DNA of 64,000 nucleotides. Source: Rana temporaria. Lineage: Eukaryota > Chordata > Amphibia > Anura > Ranidae. Both the position numbers and the translations under genes were made by a program. Below are positions 11,260 to 22,747 of the stretch, piece by piece. The notes beneath the pieces are model-generated. The model was not told where the DNA came from, ran no database searches, and saw nothing but the letters and a program-made list of their open reading frames with translations. Within the stretch, counting starts at the first letter, position 1; each line of letters begins with the position of its first letter. The stretch lies in contig NC_053499.1 of the NCBI RefSeq assembly GCF_905171775.1, forward strand, positions 81,490,907 through 81,554,906, in the 5' to 3' direction.

Positions 11260-11694
11260 TACTGTGTACACATGACTTTTTTTCATGATGAGAAAATTTT
11301 AATTTTTTAAACTGGTCTTGAAAAATAGTTGTGTGTAGGCTCCAGAGCATTTTTCTCGACGAGAAAAATGGGCATTAAAAATTTAGAACCTGCTCTATTT
11401 TTTTTCGTTGTTTTTCTCGTCATGAAAAACGGACGTGTGTACGCTTTAATGAGGGGGGGGGAACGTGCATGCTCAGAAGCAAGTTATGAGATGGAAAATT
11501 AGCAAAATCAGCCAAAGGGTGGCGCATTCGAATTGAACTTCCCCTTTATAGTGCCGTCATACGTGTTGTACATCACCATGCTTTGCTCAAGCATTTTTTA
11601 TCATGATCGTGTGTATGCAAGGCAGGCTTGAGAGGAATCACGTCGAGAAAACCTTTTTTTCCCTGACATGAATAACGGTCGTGTGTACGCAGCA
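11260..11694. mobile_element. PIF/Harbinger-type MITE, 435 bp, TTA TSD
   Basis: The left end TACTGTGTACACATGAC and the right end GTCGTGTGTACGCAGCA are imperfect inverted repeats flanked on both sides by TTA. Internal segments with complementary halves (TTTTCTCGACGAGAAAAATG) give it a foldback structure. It also contains the AACTTCCCCTTTATAGTG block shared with other members. 11089-11259 holds nothing I recognise. Confidence 0.65.
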
Positions 11695-11815
11695 TTAGGT
11701 ACGTTTTTACAGATATGTTAATGCTGATTACTCTTCCCTACTCTCTCCCTCGTGCCCATATGCACAGCCTGCTATTGATCTTTTGGGAGCTGACTGTCTT
11801 CTTTTCTCTCTAATG

Positions 11816-13051
11816 TAGTGTGAGCAGAATAACGCCATATTCGATTTCGCGATATATATCGAATATATAGTCGAATATTCGAGATATATTCGCTAAATTC
11901 GAATATTCGTGATATTTTATCGAAATGAAATGATTGCGAATTTTCGCTATTGCGAATGCGAAAATAATTGCGAATTTTCGATAACTGCGGTAGAGCACTC
12001 TGATTGGCTCAGAATATTCGTGATATTTTACAATACAAAATAATTGCGAATATTCGGCAAATGCGGAAGGAGCACTCTGATTGGCTCAGAATATTCTTGA
12101 TATTTTACAATACAAAATAATGCGAATATTCGGCAAAATGCGGAAGGAGCACTCTGATTGGCTCAGAATATTCTTGATATTTTACAATACAAAAATAATT
12201 GCGATATATTCGGCAAATGCGGAAGGAGCACTCTGATTGGTCTCAGATATTCTTGATATTTTACAATAGAAAATAAAAAGTGTTTTGCATTGGTGGTGAT
12301 TCTTTACTCTATCCATCTGTCACAGCCGTTTGTCAATCAAACACCTTGAAGATTGAACACGTTCATGCTGCATGCTTTGACTTTTTTCACTTCACATATC
12401 AAAGACATTTTTATGAAGATTATTTTTCTATTATTGGGACTATATTTCTTTATATATTTCACTGTGTATTTCACAAGTTATTTGCGCTTGCTTATTTTAT
12501 AATTTTGCCCACATGTCTTGTCACTAGACATATTTTTATTCTTGTAGAGCGACTCCATTTTCTGTCTTGTATTAATTTATCTGGTATACATTTTTGAGTT
12601 GCTGCTGTATTCTCCCCTTTTTTAAGGTATGCGCAATTTTTTTCCTTCTTACAAAAAAAAATAATATCAAACATACAAATATTCATAACAGAAACATACA
12701 CAAGCCCCCCCCCTTTTGCATCAGAGACAATCAGAGTTCTCCTACCACAGTTATCGAAAATTTGCAATCATTTTCGCATTCGCATTAGCGAAAATTCGCA
12801 ATTTTTTTTTTTTTATATTCGGCAACATAAAAGGATCGCCTCAGCTTAGCTACTCGGCCCAGGGTCTCTAATCATACCAGCAATGCTTTTAGACGTCGAT
12901 AGGATGTGATCTGTTTTAAAAATAAAATTGAAAAAATGCGAATATTCGGAATTGCGAATATTCATTGCGAAATTCGAAATATATCGCGAATACTCGAATA
13001 TGCCATATTCGAGCCGAATATTCGCAATACGAATATTCATGAGCAACACTA
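11816..13051. mobile_element. hAT-type nonautonomous element, 1,236 bp, 8-bp TSD
   Basis: Bounded by TAGTGTG... and ...CAACACTA, with the exact 8-bp duplication CTCTAATG at 11808-11815 and 13052-13059. Both ends are dense in the palindrome CGAATATTCG and its variants. 11985-12275 holds four direct copies of a ~77-bp unit containing CACTCTGATTGGCTCAGAATA. The central 12280-12600 carries a degenerate ORF of unknown origin. The 424-bp element at 43596-44019 is a shorter relative with the same termini. Confidence 0.85.
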
Positions 13052-13057
13052 CTCTAA

Positions 13058-13244
13058 TGTCACGTACATTTGATTGGAATTTCCGATGAAAAAAGTCATC
13101 GGCTCGTCGTAGTGTTTACGTCACCGCATTTTGGACGGTCGGAATTTGGTCTGACAGTGTGTATGCAGACAGCTTGACGGAATTCCGACGAAAAATTCCA
13201 TTGGATTTTAGGCCATCGGAAATTCCGATCATGTGTATGGGGCA
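13058..13244. mobile_element. PIF/Harbinger MITE, 187 bp, TAA TSD
   Basis: The right end ATCGGAAATTCCGATCATGTGTATGGGGCA is complementary in part to the left end TGTCACGTACATTTGATTGGAATTTCCGAT. Both ends are flanked by TAA. Its right 100 bp closely match the terminus of the Harbinger element at 33090-33213, so it is likely a derivative of that transposon. The hAT-type element to the left inserted 4 bp into this MITE's border. (Sequence blocks here are short excerpts of the two ends.). Confidence 0.7.
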
Positions 13245-13692
13245 TAAGGGTACAATTACCCTTATGAGTAACCTAACTCACCCTAAATATAAATTTAACT
13301 TCTATGTTTATCAGATCTGTACCTCAGTGCTATTGCTGATGACCACTGCAAGCTTTGGTCTGCTGATATAGCCGCATGAGTGGACCCATTTTTGACCACT
13401 CCTTTCAGGGCTTGGATCCATTACACCCAGCTATTGATAGGAAATAAAGTTGAAGGCTACAAGCCCTAAAACTGTCACACCTGACATAATTTCCACTGGG
13501 ATTTGATGATCCGTAGGACTGAGAGTCCCCTCTAAATTATCTGCAATGATGATGTGCAATATTATGCTTTAAAGGAACAGTAAACATGTGAGTATATAAG
13601 CACTATAGATTACCAATATGCAGTTTCAGCCATTTTGTAAACTAAGATTGTATCTAAAATTAAAACTACTATGTTTACTATTATATAAATAG

Positions 13693-13784
<92 letters not shown>
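13693..13784. repeat. (TA)n microsatellite
   Basis: About 90 bp of nearly pure TA. It resumes at 14129-14165 and grades into (CA)n and (TA)n to about 14198. The two halves are the TA target split by the mariner-type MITE. Confidence 0.95.
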
Positions 13785-13787
<3 letters not shown>

Positions 13788-14128
13788 GCATACCCGCTTT
13801 AAGTACACTCACTTTACATACACTCACGAGTAAGGACATACCTACGAGTGTATGTAAAGTGCCTTACAAGTACTGTACGGACATTTTGCAGCCGCAGTAG
13901 AAGGAGCTGAAGCCCCCGAGAGCATACCCCACCCTGTTCCAGTGTGCCCCTGACACCCCCACTACAGCCCCTGAGACCTCAACTACAGCTCTTGGACACC
14001 ACCACTACAGTCCCCTGACCCCCCACTACACCCTAGAAGTGAAAAAGGGTATTGTTTCACTTTAAGTACATTTTCGTTTTACATACATGCTCTGGTCCCG
14101 TTGTGTACTTAAAAGTGGGGTATGCCTG
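13785..14128. mobile_element. Tc1/mariner-type MITE, 344 bp, TA TSD
   Basis: The termini CAGGCATACCCGCTTTAAGT and its near-complement ACTTAAAAGTGGGGTATGCCTG sit directly between TA repeats, as expected for TA-targeting mariner elements. The interior is noncoding. Confidence 0.8.
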
Positions 14129-14300
14129 TATATATATATATATATTATATATATATATATATATTATACACACACACACACACACACATACACATATACC
14201 TCCCTTTTCTTTCTACTAGAAATACAACAGCCAAAATTTTCTATGGCGTTATCTGAAAACATGTTGGTTATTGTAACTACAACTCTCACCTGACTTTATG

Positions 14301-14588
14301 AGCATTCTTTCTACTGCACACATCCGCCATTCCGGCATGATCATACAAGAAATCCATTGTGCGGCACTTGCTCAATGATGCAAAATATTGCATTCCGGCT
14401 ACCAGGAAACAAACCACATCTCCATCCGTTGAATTGTGGTTGCGTAAGTGGAGGAAATGAAGAAACTGGAAGACCTGGTGCTCACGGCGCAAAATAAACA
14501 GAACAGCACTCCAAGGCCTGGAGGCTTTGGAACTTGTACTATATTCAAATGAAGGGCAAGCTCTGTTGAACTCATAATGGGTCTCCAG
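14301..14588. other. Unassigned stretch left of the hAT element
   Basis: Noncoding as far as can be seen. By position it may belong to the Harbinger element that resumes after the hAT insertion at 28743, but no motif proves this. Confidence 0.3.
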
Positions 14589-14855
14589 TAGGGATGAGCT
14601 TCGCGTTCGTTACGAACATCGGTCGTTCGATCGTTCGTCAAAATTCGAACAAAACGGGTCGTTTGCGCCAAATTCGAGTGACGCCAAAACATCCCATAAT
14701 TCACTGCGGCGTTGAGCGCTGATGATTGGCCAGCATGCTGTATGTCCCGCATACTTGGCCAATCACAGCGCGCAAAAACGAAGAGCCATAATTGGCCAAA
14801 GCCAGGGTGGCTTTGGCCAATTATGGCTCAGGGGGATTACTACACCGCCCCACAC

Positions 14856-14863
14856 TATAAAAG
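14856..14863 (+). promoter_or_regulatory. Probable hAT promoter TATA box
   Basis: TATAAAAG within CACACTATAAAAGGC, preceded by repeated GGCCAAT-type words (14745-14825). It is conserved at the same place in the deleted hAT copy near 7588, where the rest is diverged. It is the likely start region for transposase mRNA, although the coding start now lies ~9.7 kb downstream. Confidence 0.5.
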
Positions 14864-14956
14864 GCAGCCTGCAAGGCGGCCTTGTGTAGTGTGTTCCGGC
14901 TTTGTTTAAAGAGAGCAGATCAGTCAGACAGTTAGAGAGAGATAGATAGAGACACA

Positions 14957-15707
14957 GGGCCAGATTCATGTAGCTCAGCGGATCTTTAGATCCGCTAGAT
15001 CTACGTGTTTTACGATCCGCCAGTGCAATTTAGCAAGGCTAGTGCATGATTCATAAAGCACTTACCTCGCAAATTGCACCATCGGATCCTAACTCCCCCC
15101 GGCGGAATGCAAATTTCGCGGCTAGGGGGAGTGTACAATTTAAATCAGGCGCGTTCCTGCGCCGATTTTACTGCGCATTGCGCCGCCGGCAAAAAAGCCC
15201 AGTGCGCATGCTCCAAATGACGTCGCTAGGACGTCATGTTTTCGGCGGCTAGGTTACTTACGGCCATCCGTATTCCCTACGCACTTACGCAAACAAAGAA
15301 AAACATTTAAAACTCGGCGCGGGAACGTCGGCCATACTTAACATTAGCTACCCCTCATATAGCAGGAGTAGCTATCCGCCAGAAAAAGCCGAAAGCAAAA
15401 CGACGTTGAAAAAGAGCGACGGGCGGGCGTACGGACGTGAATCGGCGGTTCTCCTCATTTGCATATGCGACGTGTAAAAAAATGCGACGACACCTAGCGG
15501 CCCGCGGGAGATTACAGCCTAAGATTCGACTGGTGTAAGTCACTTATCACCAGACGGATCTAAGGGAGATTTATGCGGAACTGATTCTTATGAATCAGTC
15601 GCATAGCTCCCAACCGTGGTGGGATCTCACAGATCCGACCGTCGGCTCTCACAGATACGACGGCGGATCAGGAGATCCGCCGTCGAATCTCTTGATGAAT
15701 CTGGCCC
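14957..15707. mobile_element. MITE, 751 bp, TIR GGGCCAGATTCAT, ACA TSD
   Basis: GGGCCAGATTCATGTAG at the left and the complement of GGGCCAGATTCATCAAG at the right are flanked by ACA on both sides. The interior is unusually CpG-rich for this window and shares short blocks (AACGTCGGCCATACTTAACAT) with the MITE at 30198-30900, so they form one superfamily. It lies in the hAT 5' region. Confidence 0.75.
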
Positions 15708-15725
15708 ACAGTGTCTTTTCTAGCA

Positions 15726-15764
15726 GATAGATAGATAGATAGAGTAGATAGATAGATAGATAGA
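15726..15764. repeat. (GATA)n microsatellite
   Basis: Two runs of GATA joined by GAGTA, in the hAT 5' region. Confidence 0.9.
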
Positions 15765-16029
15765 GCAGGAAGCTATAGTCAGTATAGTTAAATTTACAGT
15801 TTGTAGAGAATATATCTACATCCCTAGGGAGATTGTACATATATTTATAAACTGCTATAGCATAGCTAGTTCTGCTATTAGTATTTTCTCAGGCATGAGA
15901 TTTGCTTGATGCAGTGCTCTAACGTGTTGTATTGCCTGCATAGTCTTTAATTTAAACATAGTATTCAGTTTTAGTGGACGTGTGCTATTTAATTGCACAT
16001 ACACGCATTAGCTGTTACTGCACGTGTGC

Positions 16030-16344
16030 TATTTATTTGCACAAGAAACACAGTCGCTGTTTAATGCACGTGTGCTGTTTAATAGCACCTAAACGTAGTT
16101 GGTCTGACTGCACATTTGCTGTTTAATAGCACCTAAACGTAGTTGGTCTGACTGCACGTTTGCTGTTTTATAGCACCTAAACGTAGTTGGTCTGACTGCA
16201 CGCTTGCTGTTTAATAGCACCTAAACGTAGTTGGTCTGACTGCACGTTTGCTGTTTAATAGCACCTAAACGTAGTTGGTCTGACTGCACGTTTGCTGTTT
16301 AATAGCACCTAAACGTAGTTGTTCTGACTGCACGTTTGCTGTTT
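16030..16344 (+). repeat. 44-bp minisatellite, left part
   Basis: Starts with diverged precursors (GCACGTGTGCTATTTAATTGC-like words from about 15975) and becomes a regular 44-bp tandem by about 16060, six to seven units in all. The array continues at 22748 after the L1 insertion. Confidence 0.9.
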
Positions 16345-17099
16345 TTTCAAAAACATTTTTATTGATTTTACTTTGTTACAAAACATGCATAAGGGTCAAG
16401 AATGACACTGCGTACAATAGAAAAAAGGGGCATACATAGACAGTAAGGCATCAAAGTCTACAGACAAAGATTGTCATGGCTGTCATAAGAGCATGCTTAC
16501 TTAACAAATAACAAGAGGAATAACTAAGCTCTAGGGATAGGATGCCTGGAGTCAGGGCTGTACTTCTACCGTTGTAGCATGTATGAAAGGTTGGGTAAGA
16601 GAAGCATAGTAGAGAAGAAAAAGAGTAGTAGAAGAGGAGAGGAGGGGAGGAGGATGGTATGAAATAAGTAGAGAGGAGAGGAGAAGATGGATCATCCGGG
16701 GGATACTAGGTGACATCTCACAAGGGGGGACTTTAGCTAGCTTGACATGAGAAAAATGATACTGTATAGAAAACGAAAACTTCATACATAGTAGCACCAA
16801 AACTTACGAGCCTATATCATGAAAACACATAGATATGCAAATAGCCATGAGACATACATTTGTATATTCTGGAAGGGGGGGGAGTTTGGAGTGATGGACA
16901 TTCAAGGAACTGAACGGTCAGAGGGGGATCCAGGTCCAGCACGTAGTTTATTCAAATACTCAAAAGGACTGGTTGATAAGGCCAGGCGTTCAGATGTAGA
17001 CAATGTGAGGTGGGCAAAAAAATACCATTTCGCATCAAAATTGTCCCTTGATTTCAGAGGGTTGTGGTATAAGTCCAAGTTTTTCCCTGTATAACAGGG

Positions 17100-20000
17100 A
17101 CTTTAAGCACTCAATCGTTGCAGCAAGAGAGGGGGGGTGGCAGAAATCATTGGGCCATGATGGTTCTAACGCGCCACCAATAGTGTAGTAAGAGTCCAGG
17201 TGCGGAGGCCGGAGGGAGATGGTTGTAGACTATAGAGCGGTTCGTAACCTCGGGTGGACATCCAAACATTAACAGTTTGGGTTCTTTTTCCAAAGGCAGC
17301 CGGATACTTTGTAAATGTAGCCTACCACCTTTGACCAAAAAACACTAATAGCAGGACAGTCCCATAAGCGATGGAGTAAGGTAGGTTTGTGGTTTTAAGC
17401 ACCAAGGGCAGGCAGGGCCTATATCTGGAGAAAGCGTGTGGTGGAAAAGGGGTAATATGCTCTATGCATTATCTTAAATTGCGTTTCTCTCCAGGATTCA
17501 TTGGGTGTGAGGGCCCTGGTGAGTCTATAGCCCGAACCAGTCTTCCACCGCAATTGGGGTTGGGAGGACCAGAGACCAATTGGCCATGGAAGTGTCACTC
17601 AGAGGTTTAGCAAACTGCACATTCAGAGGGGAGTATAAGTCTGTTTATAGAGTAACTATTGCCAACTATCAATGCATCTAGGAAGGACGGTTTGGAACCT
17701 GATAGATTTTTTGGGGCACACTTTACCAATGAAATCAACATATTGCATAACCGACAAAAATTGCCCTAGTGGCAGAAATATTCCAAGGACAGTTGAGTCA
17801 GGGATTTAGGGGAGCCTGATGATTTCCATGGAACAGAGAGCATACTTTTGTTAAGCCCTTGTCTTTCCATTTAGAGTAGGGTTCATAGCGAAGACTGGGT
17901 GTAAACATAGGGTTGCCCTGGATCGGCAGATGGGTGGAGACATGGGGGGATAGACCCAGCTTTTTTCCTCACTTCCCTCCAGGCCACCACCGTGTCTCTG
18001 AACAATAAGTTTTGTTTAATAGAATTGGGGAGGCTTTGGAGGGAACTATGGAGGAGTGCTGGCCATATCCCCCGGAAAAATCATGGCTGACTCCAAGTCA
18101 TGGTTGGAGTAGCGAGAGGAGGATCGTATCCAATCTATTCCAATTATCAACAGGCAAGCTAAATTGTATAATCTCAAATTTGGAAGGCCTGCTCCGCCCT
18201 CGCCCTTTCGGGAGATATAGCTTGGTCAATGCAATTCTCGGCCTGCCCCTCTCCAAAATGAATTTGGAAATGGCTGTGTTTATGGTTTGAACATCCTTAT
18301 GCTTCAGAAGCAAAGGCAACGTCTGCAGAGGGTAAAGCAGGCGAGCAAAGCTTACCATTTTGAACAATGCGGCAATCTCCCAAAAAGCGAAAGCGGGAGA
18401 CCCGCCCAAAGCTCCAGCTCACCAACTACCTTTTTCTATCAGGGGCGGATAGTTTAAAACAATAAAGAGAGGATTGGTTCCCTACCTATCTTCAGCCCCA
18501 AATACGTGATATAGCTGTGAGCGATCCGAAGGGAGGATTTTTGAGAGAGACTTTGGGGAGGGGTGTATGACCCCAGAGGGAGGATTTCGCTTTTAGAGAA
18601 GTTTATTTTAAGCCCGAACATTTACGAAAGGAATCGAAGATATTCTGATGGCCGGGACATCAGTTCGCGGGGAAGTGGAGAAGATAAGTATATCATCAGC
18701 GAAGAGAGCACTCTCATGTCCTCGTGTCCGAAGGTCACGCCATGGAGAAGGGGGGGTAGTATTTAGAAGACGTGAGAGAGGCTCTATGGCAAGATTAAAA
18801 AGTAGAGGGGGAAAGGGGGCATCCCTGCCTTGTACCCTTGTGGAGCCTGAAGGGGGGTGACTGGATCCCAGCTGCTGTTACTGTGGCAGAGGGTGTTGAG
18901 TACATGTTGTGAATAAATGTATTGAAAGGGCCCACTAGACCAAAGCTGTGCATCACCAGGGATAACCAGCGGAAGCTAACGTTATCGAACGCCTTTTCGG
19001 CGTCCAACGTGATAATAGCTACTTCTTGTGAGGGATGAACTTGTGCAAAATCGAGTGCCACCATTACTTTACGAATTTGGGCAGAAGCAGAGCGTCCTTT
19101 GGTAAAACCTGATTGTGCTTTATGTATAATGAAGGGCATTATGTCGCCTAGCCTTGATGCACTATTTTTAGAGAGTATCTTGGAGTCTACGTTAAGTAGG
19201 GAGATGGGGCGGAAAGAGCCGGGTCCAGGGGGTCCTTGCCCTTCTTAGCTATGAGTTTAATATTTGCCAGATGACCTGTTGGAGGTAAGGTCCTCCACTC
19301 CAGATGTGGTTGTAAACAGACAGTAGTGTTGGGGCCATTTCCGCTTTCAGTAGCTTATAAAATTCGGAAGAATACCCATCTGGACCCGGGGCCTTATCCG
19401 CAGAAAGTTCACCTATGGTGAGAGCGATTTCCTCCAAGGAAATAGGGATGTTCAGACGTGCCAGCATGTCAGGGTCTACTCGTGGAAGAATAACACTATC
19501 TAACCATTCCTGAGCTAAACTTTCGTCTACAGGTTCCAAGCTATATAAACGGGTGTAAAACTCCTCCAACGTTTTATTAACGTCTTTTGGTTCTATGGAC
19601 ATCGAGCCGTCCGGTTACGGAGCGCAGCTATGTGTGTCGGGTATACGAGCCTTTAGTTAGCCTTGAGAGCAACTTTCCGGCTTTATTGCCAAATTTATGG
19701 TAGTGGAGCTGAGAAGCAGAAAGCTTCATCAACTCCACCTTCTCTGCCATGTGTCAAAACTGTCCTTAGCTTCCTTCCAGGCAGTAAGTCTCCTCCGTGC
19801 GTTTGAGTTTAGGCGCGTTTGGGCCAGTCCTTACTCCTGGTGCTAGCATCCTGAAATTTTTTAGCGCCGCGTCCTTGGTGTTGCCTGAAGTAAATGATAT
19901 AATTTTACCCCTTAAATAGGATTTGCATGCCTCCCAAAATAGGTTCGGGTCACTCACATGTTGACTATTGGTATGTGCATATTCAGTCCAAGCCTCAGTA

Positions 20001-20800
20001 AGCATCTTTTTGAAACTATCCGTCCGAGTCAGGTAGGAAGGGAACCTCCAAAGCCTAATCCCTGGGCCAGTTTGGGGGATGTGTAGAGAAATTGAAATAG
20101 GAGAGTGATCGGAGATCACTAAGTCGTGGATATCAGTGAGGTGAATCCTAGGGAGAAGAGAAGGAGTGCAGAGGAGATAATCCAGCCTAGCAAAAGAGCC
20201 ATGCACTGGTGAGAAGAAGGTATATTCTTTGTCTAGAGGGTGATGCAGTCTCCACACATCTACCAGGTTAAGAGCCTGGACCATGTGAGAAAAATGCGTC
20301 GGACGCACTTCGCGGGTCGTGGATGTGGTAGGGTGTGTGCCAGATCTATCCTCTCTATCACAGAAGGTGGAATTGAAATCACCCCCTATGAGGTGTGGAA
20401 CGTCGCCATCCGCCGCTAGAAGGGGCGTCAGTTTAGTGAAATAAGCTTGGTCGGGGGAGTTGGGAGCATAGATATTGGATATCTTGAAGATCCCCGAAGG
20501 GAGCTTGAGTTGCACAGTAATCCGTCTACCCTCCTCATCTCCATTGACCGAGAGCACCTCACAAGTCAAATTTTTGTGGAGTAGAATGAGTGTGCCTGCC
20601 TTTCGGCCAGCAGAGGCCGAACCTAGAACCCTCCCCACCCACGACTTTTGCATACGGAAGAAATCATTTTCCCCCAGATGAGATTCCTGAAGTAACGCGA
20701 TGTCGGCTCCAAGGCGTTTCAAGTGCCTTAGAACCTTCATGCGCTTAGCAGGCGACCGCAGCCCCTTCACATTCCAGGATATTATCTTGACTTGGGCCAT
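17100..20800 (-). pseudogene. L1 ORF2 (APE endonuclease + reverse transcriptase)
   Basis: The start MAQVKIISWNVKGLRSPAKR at 20800 fits the usual N-terminus of L1 ORF2. The endonuclease follows with LLQESHL, GGDFNSTFCDREDRSG, RLDYLL and VISDHSPI, giving the catalytic N, E, D, N, D and H set over residues 1-235. The RT follows with SADKAPGPDGYSSEFYKLL near 19390, QSGFTKGRSASAQIRKV near 19080, ITLDAEKAFDNV near 19000 and KGTRQGCPLSP near 18815. ALFADDILIFS near 18690 keeps an intact catalytic FADD. The C-terminal region ends near 17100. Frameshifts separate the blocks (about 19760, 19250, 18790 and 18700). Together the pieces cover the normal ~1,200 residues, so a recent ancestor was complete. 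Confidence 0.85.
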
Positions 20801-21582
20801 TGTGTGTAATAAGTGAGATTACCTGGAAGCAGGTGCAAACGCACGTAGTGGAATTGATGCTGACCTTGTGTATCACGAGGGTAAGTGGTGAGTCCTGCCC
20901 TTAGAATATTCTGTAGATGGAACCATCCTCTTTTTAAGGAAAGGGGTGAAGTTAAGGGGAGAAAGAAAAACATAAAAAACAAGTTAGAAACTAAAATAAC
21001 ATCCATAAAACGAGACTTCTCTTTTTTCCACATGCACTCCCACCACCGGTCGTGCCACCAGCCCACGAACATGGGGCATATATGAATCCGACAGTGTCCC
21101 CTCAAGTATATAACCAAAACATAAAAGCGCCAATGCATTAACATGTACATAGCCTCCCCGGCCGCAGCCAGGGGGGAGCCCAGTAGCTAAGGGAGTATGG
21201 CGGTACCCCCTTGAAAGGACAATGTCGGAGCATAGAGGCATTTAAACAGGAAAACAATGAACATATTATAGCAGTTGACAGCCGCACCGCGGCTTAGACT
21301 ATTTAAAGATAAACTAGGGCATGTTTAGAGCAGTTCAGCACCAAGGGTGCTGTGACTAGACTAAAGGGAAGAAACAATCCAAGTACTGCTGACAGTTAGT
21401 TCGACGTAGCAACTATAGGGCCAGCGCCTATGAGTCTGTGCAATGAAGGCTCTGCAGGGCCGCAGGAGAGCCAAAAGAGGCATGCCAACCCCCCCAAAAT
21501 AAAAGGAAAAAGAAAATACTATTCTCTATGCCTTCATTCATCTGGAATCTTTTTGACCCGAAACAGATGTATGCTTGAGTCA

Positions 21583-22545
21583 TTTAGGTGGGTCTTTCCT
21601 GGGGCTTCTCTGGTCTCTGGGGCCTTGTTTTACCTTGTCTGCGTACGTGCCCGACGACGGACGATCAGCCACAAGCGATTGTAGGTATGCGCGGGCCTTG
21701 TCCGGTGACTGTAGCAAAAGCTGGTCTCCATTCGGGGCTTGCAAGCGTAGAATAGCGGGGTATGCCAAAGTAAAGCGGATTCCTTTCTTGAAAAGTTCCG
21801 CGCAGATGGGTTGGAACTCCTTGCGTTTCCGAGAAACTTCTATGGAATAATCCGCAAATATCAGCAACTTGTGGCCATCAAACTCCGCCGAGCGTGCCTT
21901 GCAAAACCCTTGCAGAACATCCATACGATCGGCATACTTTCGGAAGCGTGCACAATATACAGGTCTAGGCCTAGTGCGCTCTTCCTGTCATGCTTCCTAA
22001 CGCGGTGCGCTCTTTCTACTACGCACCTGCGGCCTAGGCCCAGTGATTCGTGGGAGGGCGGTGGAGACATAATGTCTAGCAAGAGCCCGATTTATAGGAT
22101 TCAGACGGCCAATAAACCTCGATTGATACCTTCTGGAGCGATTTCTCCAGGTACCTCCCATGCAGCCCTTGTCGGAGTTGTTGAGACCTGTATGAACCGC
22201 TCCATGGCCCATTGCTGCTGTATTGGTCGTCTTCCCATCGAAGATATCACTGTTCTGCGGTTGATAATCGCGTTGAATGTTCTCCCCAATTCTTTCACGG
22301 CGCTGTTGCATGCCCGTTGCCACTGCTTTTTCAACAGCCTCTGTGATGGAGGGCGAAAGCAAGGCCGCAACCGCCTTAGCGATCCCTTTCATGGGTATTG
22401 TCCTGAGCGGCGTAGCCCGAAGTGGCTGGCAGCCACAGTGTCCATGTCCTCATGTGGCGTGCTGCCCTGGATAGGGCAATCGGGCTCAGGATGGGGCTGA
22501 GTGCTCTGAGGAGGGAGATTGCCTCGTGTTGCGGCCGCCATATTG
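21583..22545 (-). pseudogene. L1 ORF1 (RNA-binding chaperone)
   Basis: The start is chosen at MAAATRGNLPPQ near 22540. The N-terminal part is polar and Pro-rich. A middle region (22390-21990) is spread over several frames. The C-terminal part has PVYCARFRKYADRMDVLQGF near 21965-21900, then LLIFADYSIEVSRKRKEFQP and GIRFTLAYPAILRL, the RRM-like and CTD pattern of L1 ORF1p. At least three frame changes disable it. It lies directly upstream of ORF2 on the same strand, as expected. Confidence 0.7.
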
Positions 22546-22747
22546 GCTGCGGCCGATGCGTCTGCCGGGACCTCCGGAACAGCGGAGTCCCTGGCCGTCC
22601 CGCGGCTGTGTAAGGTACCGCTCCATGCTCCGTTGTTGGGGCGATGAGTGGGCGCTGTCAGAGACACGAATCTGAGGCAGCGTCGGGGGCTTTATAAGCT
22701 GAATTACTTGCGGGCTGATCGGAGCCTCCGGTGTTCGCGGTCCTCTG

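Larger units (their letters stand above)
13312..14300 (-). repeat. Repeat R1, copy 2
   Basis: Inverted relative to 6050-6962. Compared with copy 1 it lacks the 435-bp MITE but has gained a long TA microsatellite and a mariner-type MITE near its middle. Confidence 0.7.
16345..22747 (-). mobile_element. Near full-length L1 LINE, 6.4 kb
   Basis: Inserted into the minisatellite with the 13-bp duplication ACGTTTGCTGTTT at 16332-16344 and 22748-22760. On the minus strand the order is 5' UTR, ORF1, spacer, ORF2, 3' UTR. The 3' end is ATCAATAAAAATG plus a short A-rich tail at 16345-16365, which includes a polyadenylation signal. Both ORFs are broken, but motifs are well preserved, so it is younger than the L1 at 590-5760. 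Confidence 0.85.

Noticed and set aside
13626..13808. Tyr/Ile repeat ORF
   Set aside because: A translation of the (TA)n microsatellite.
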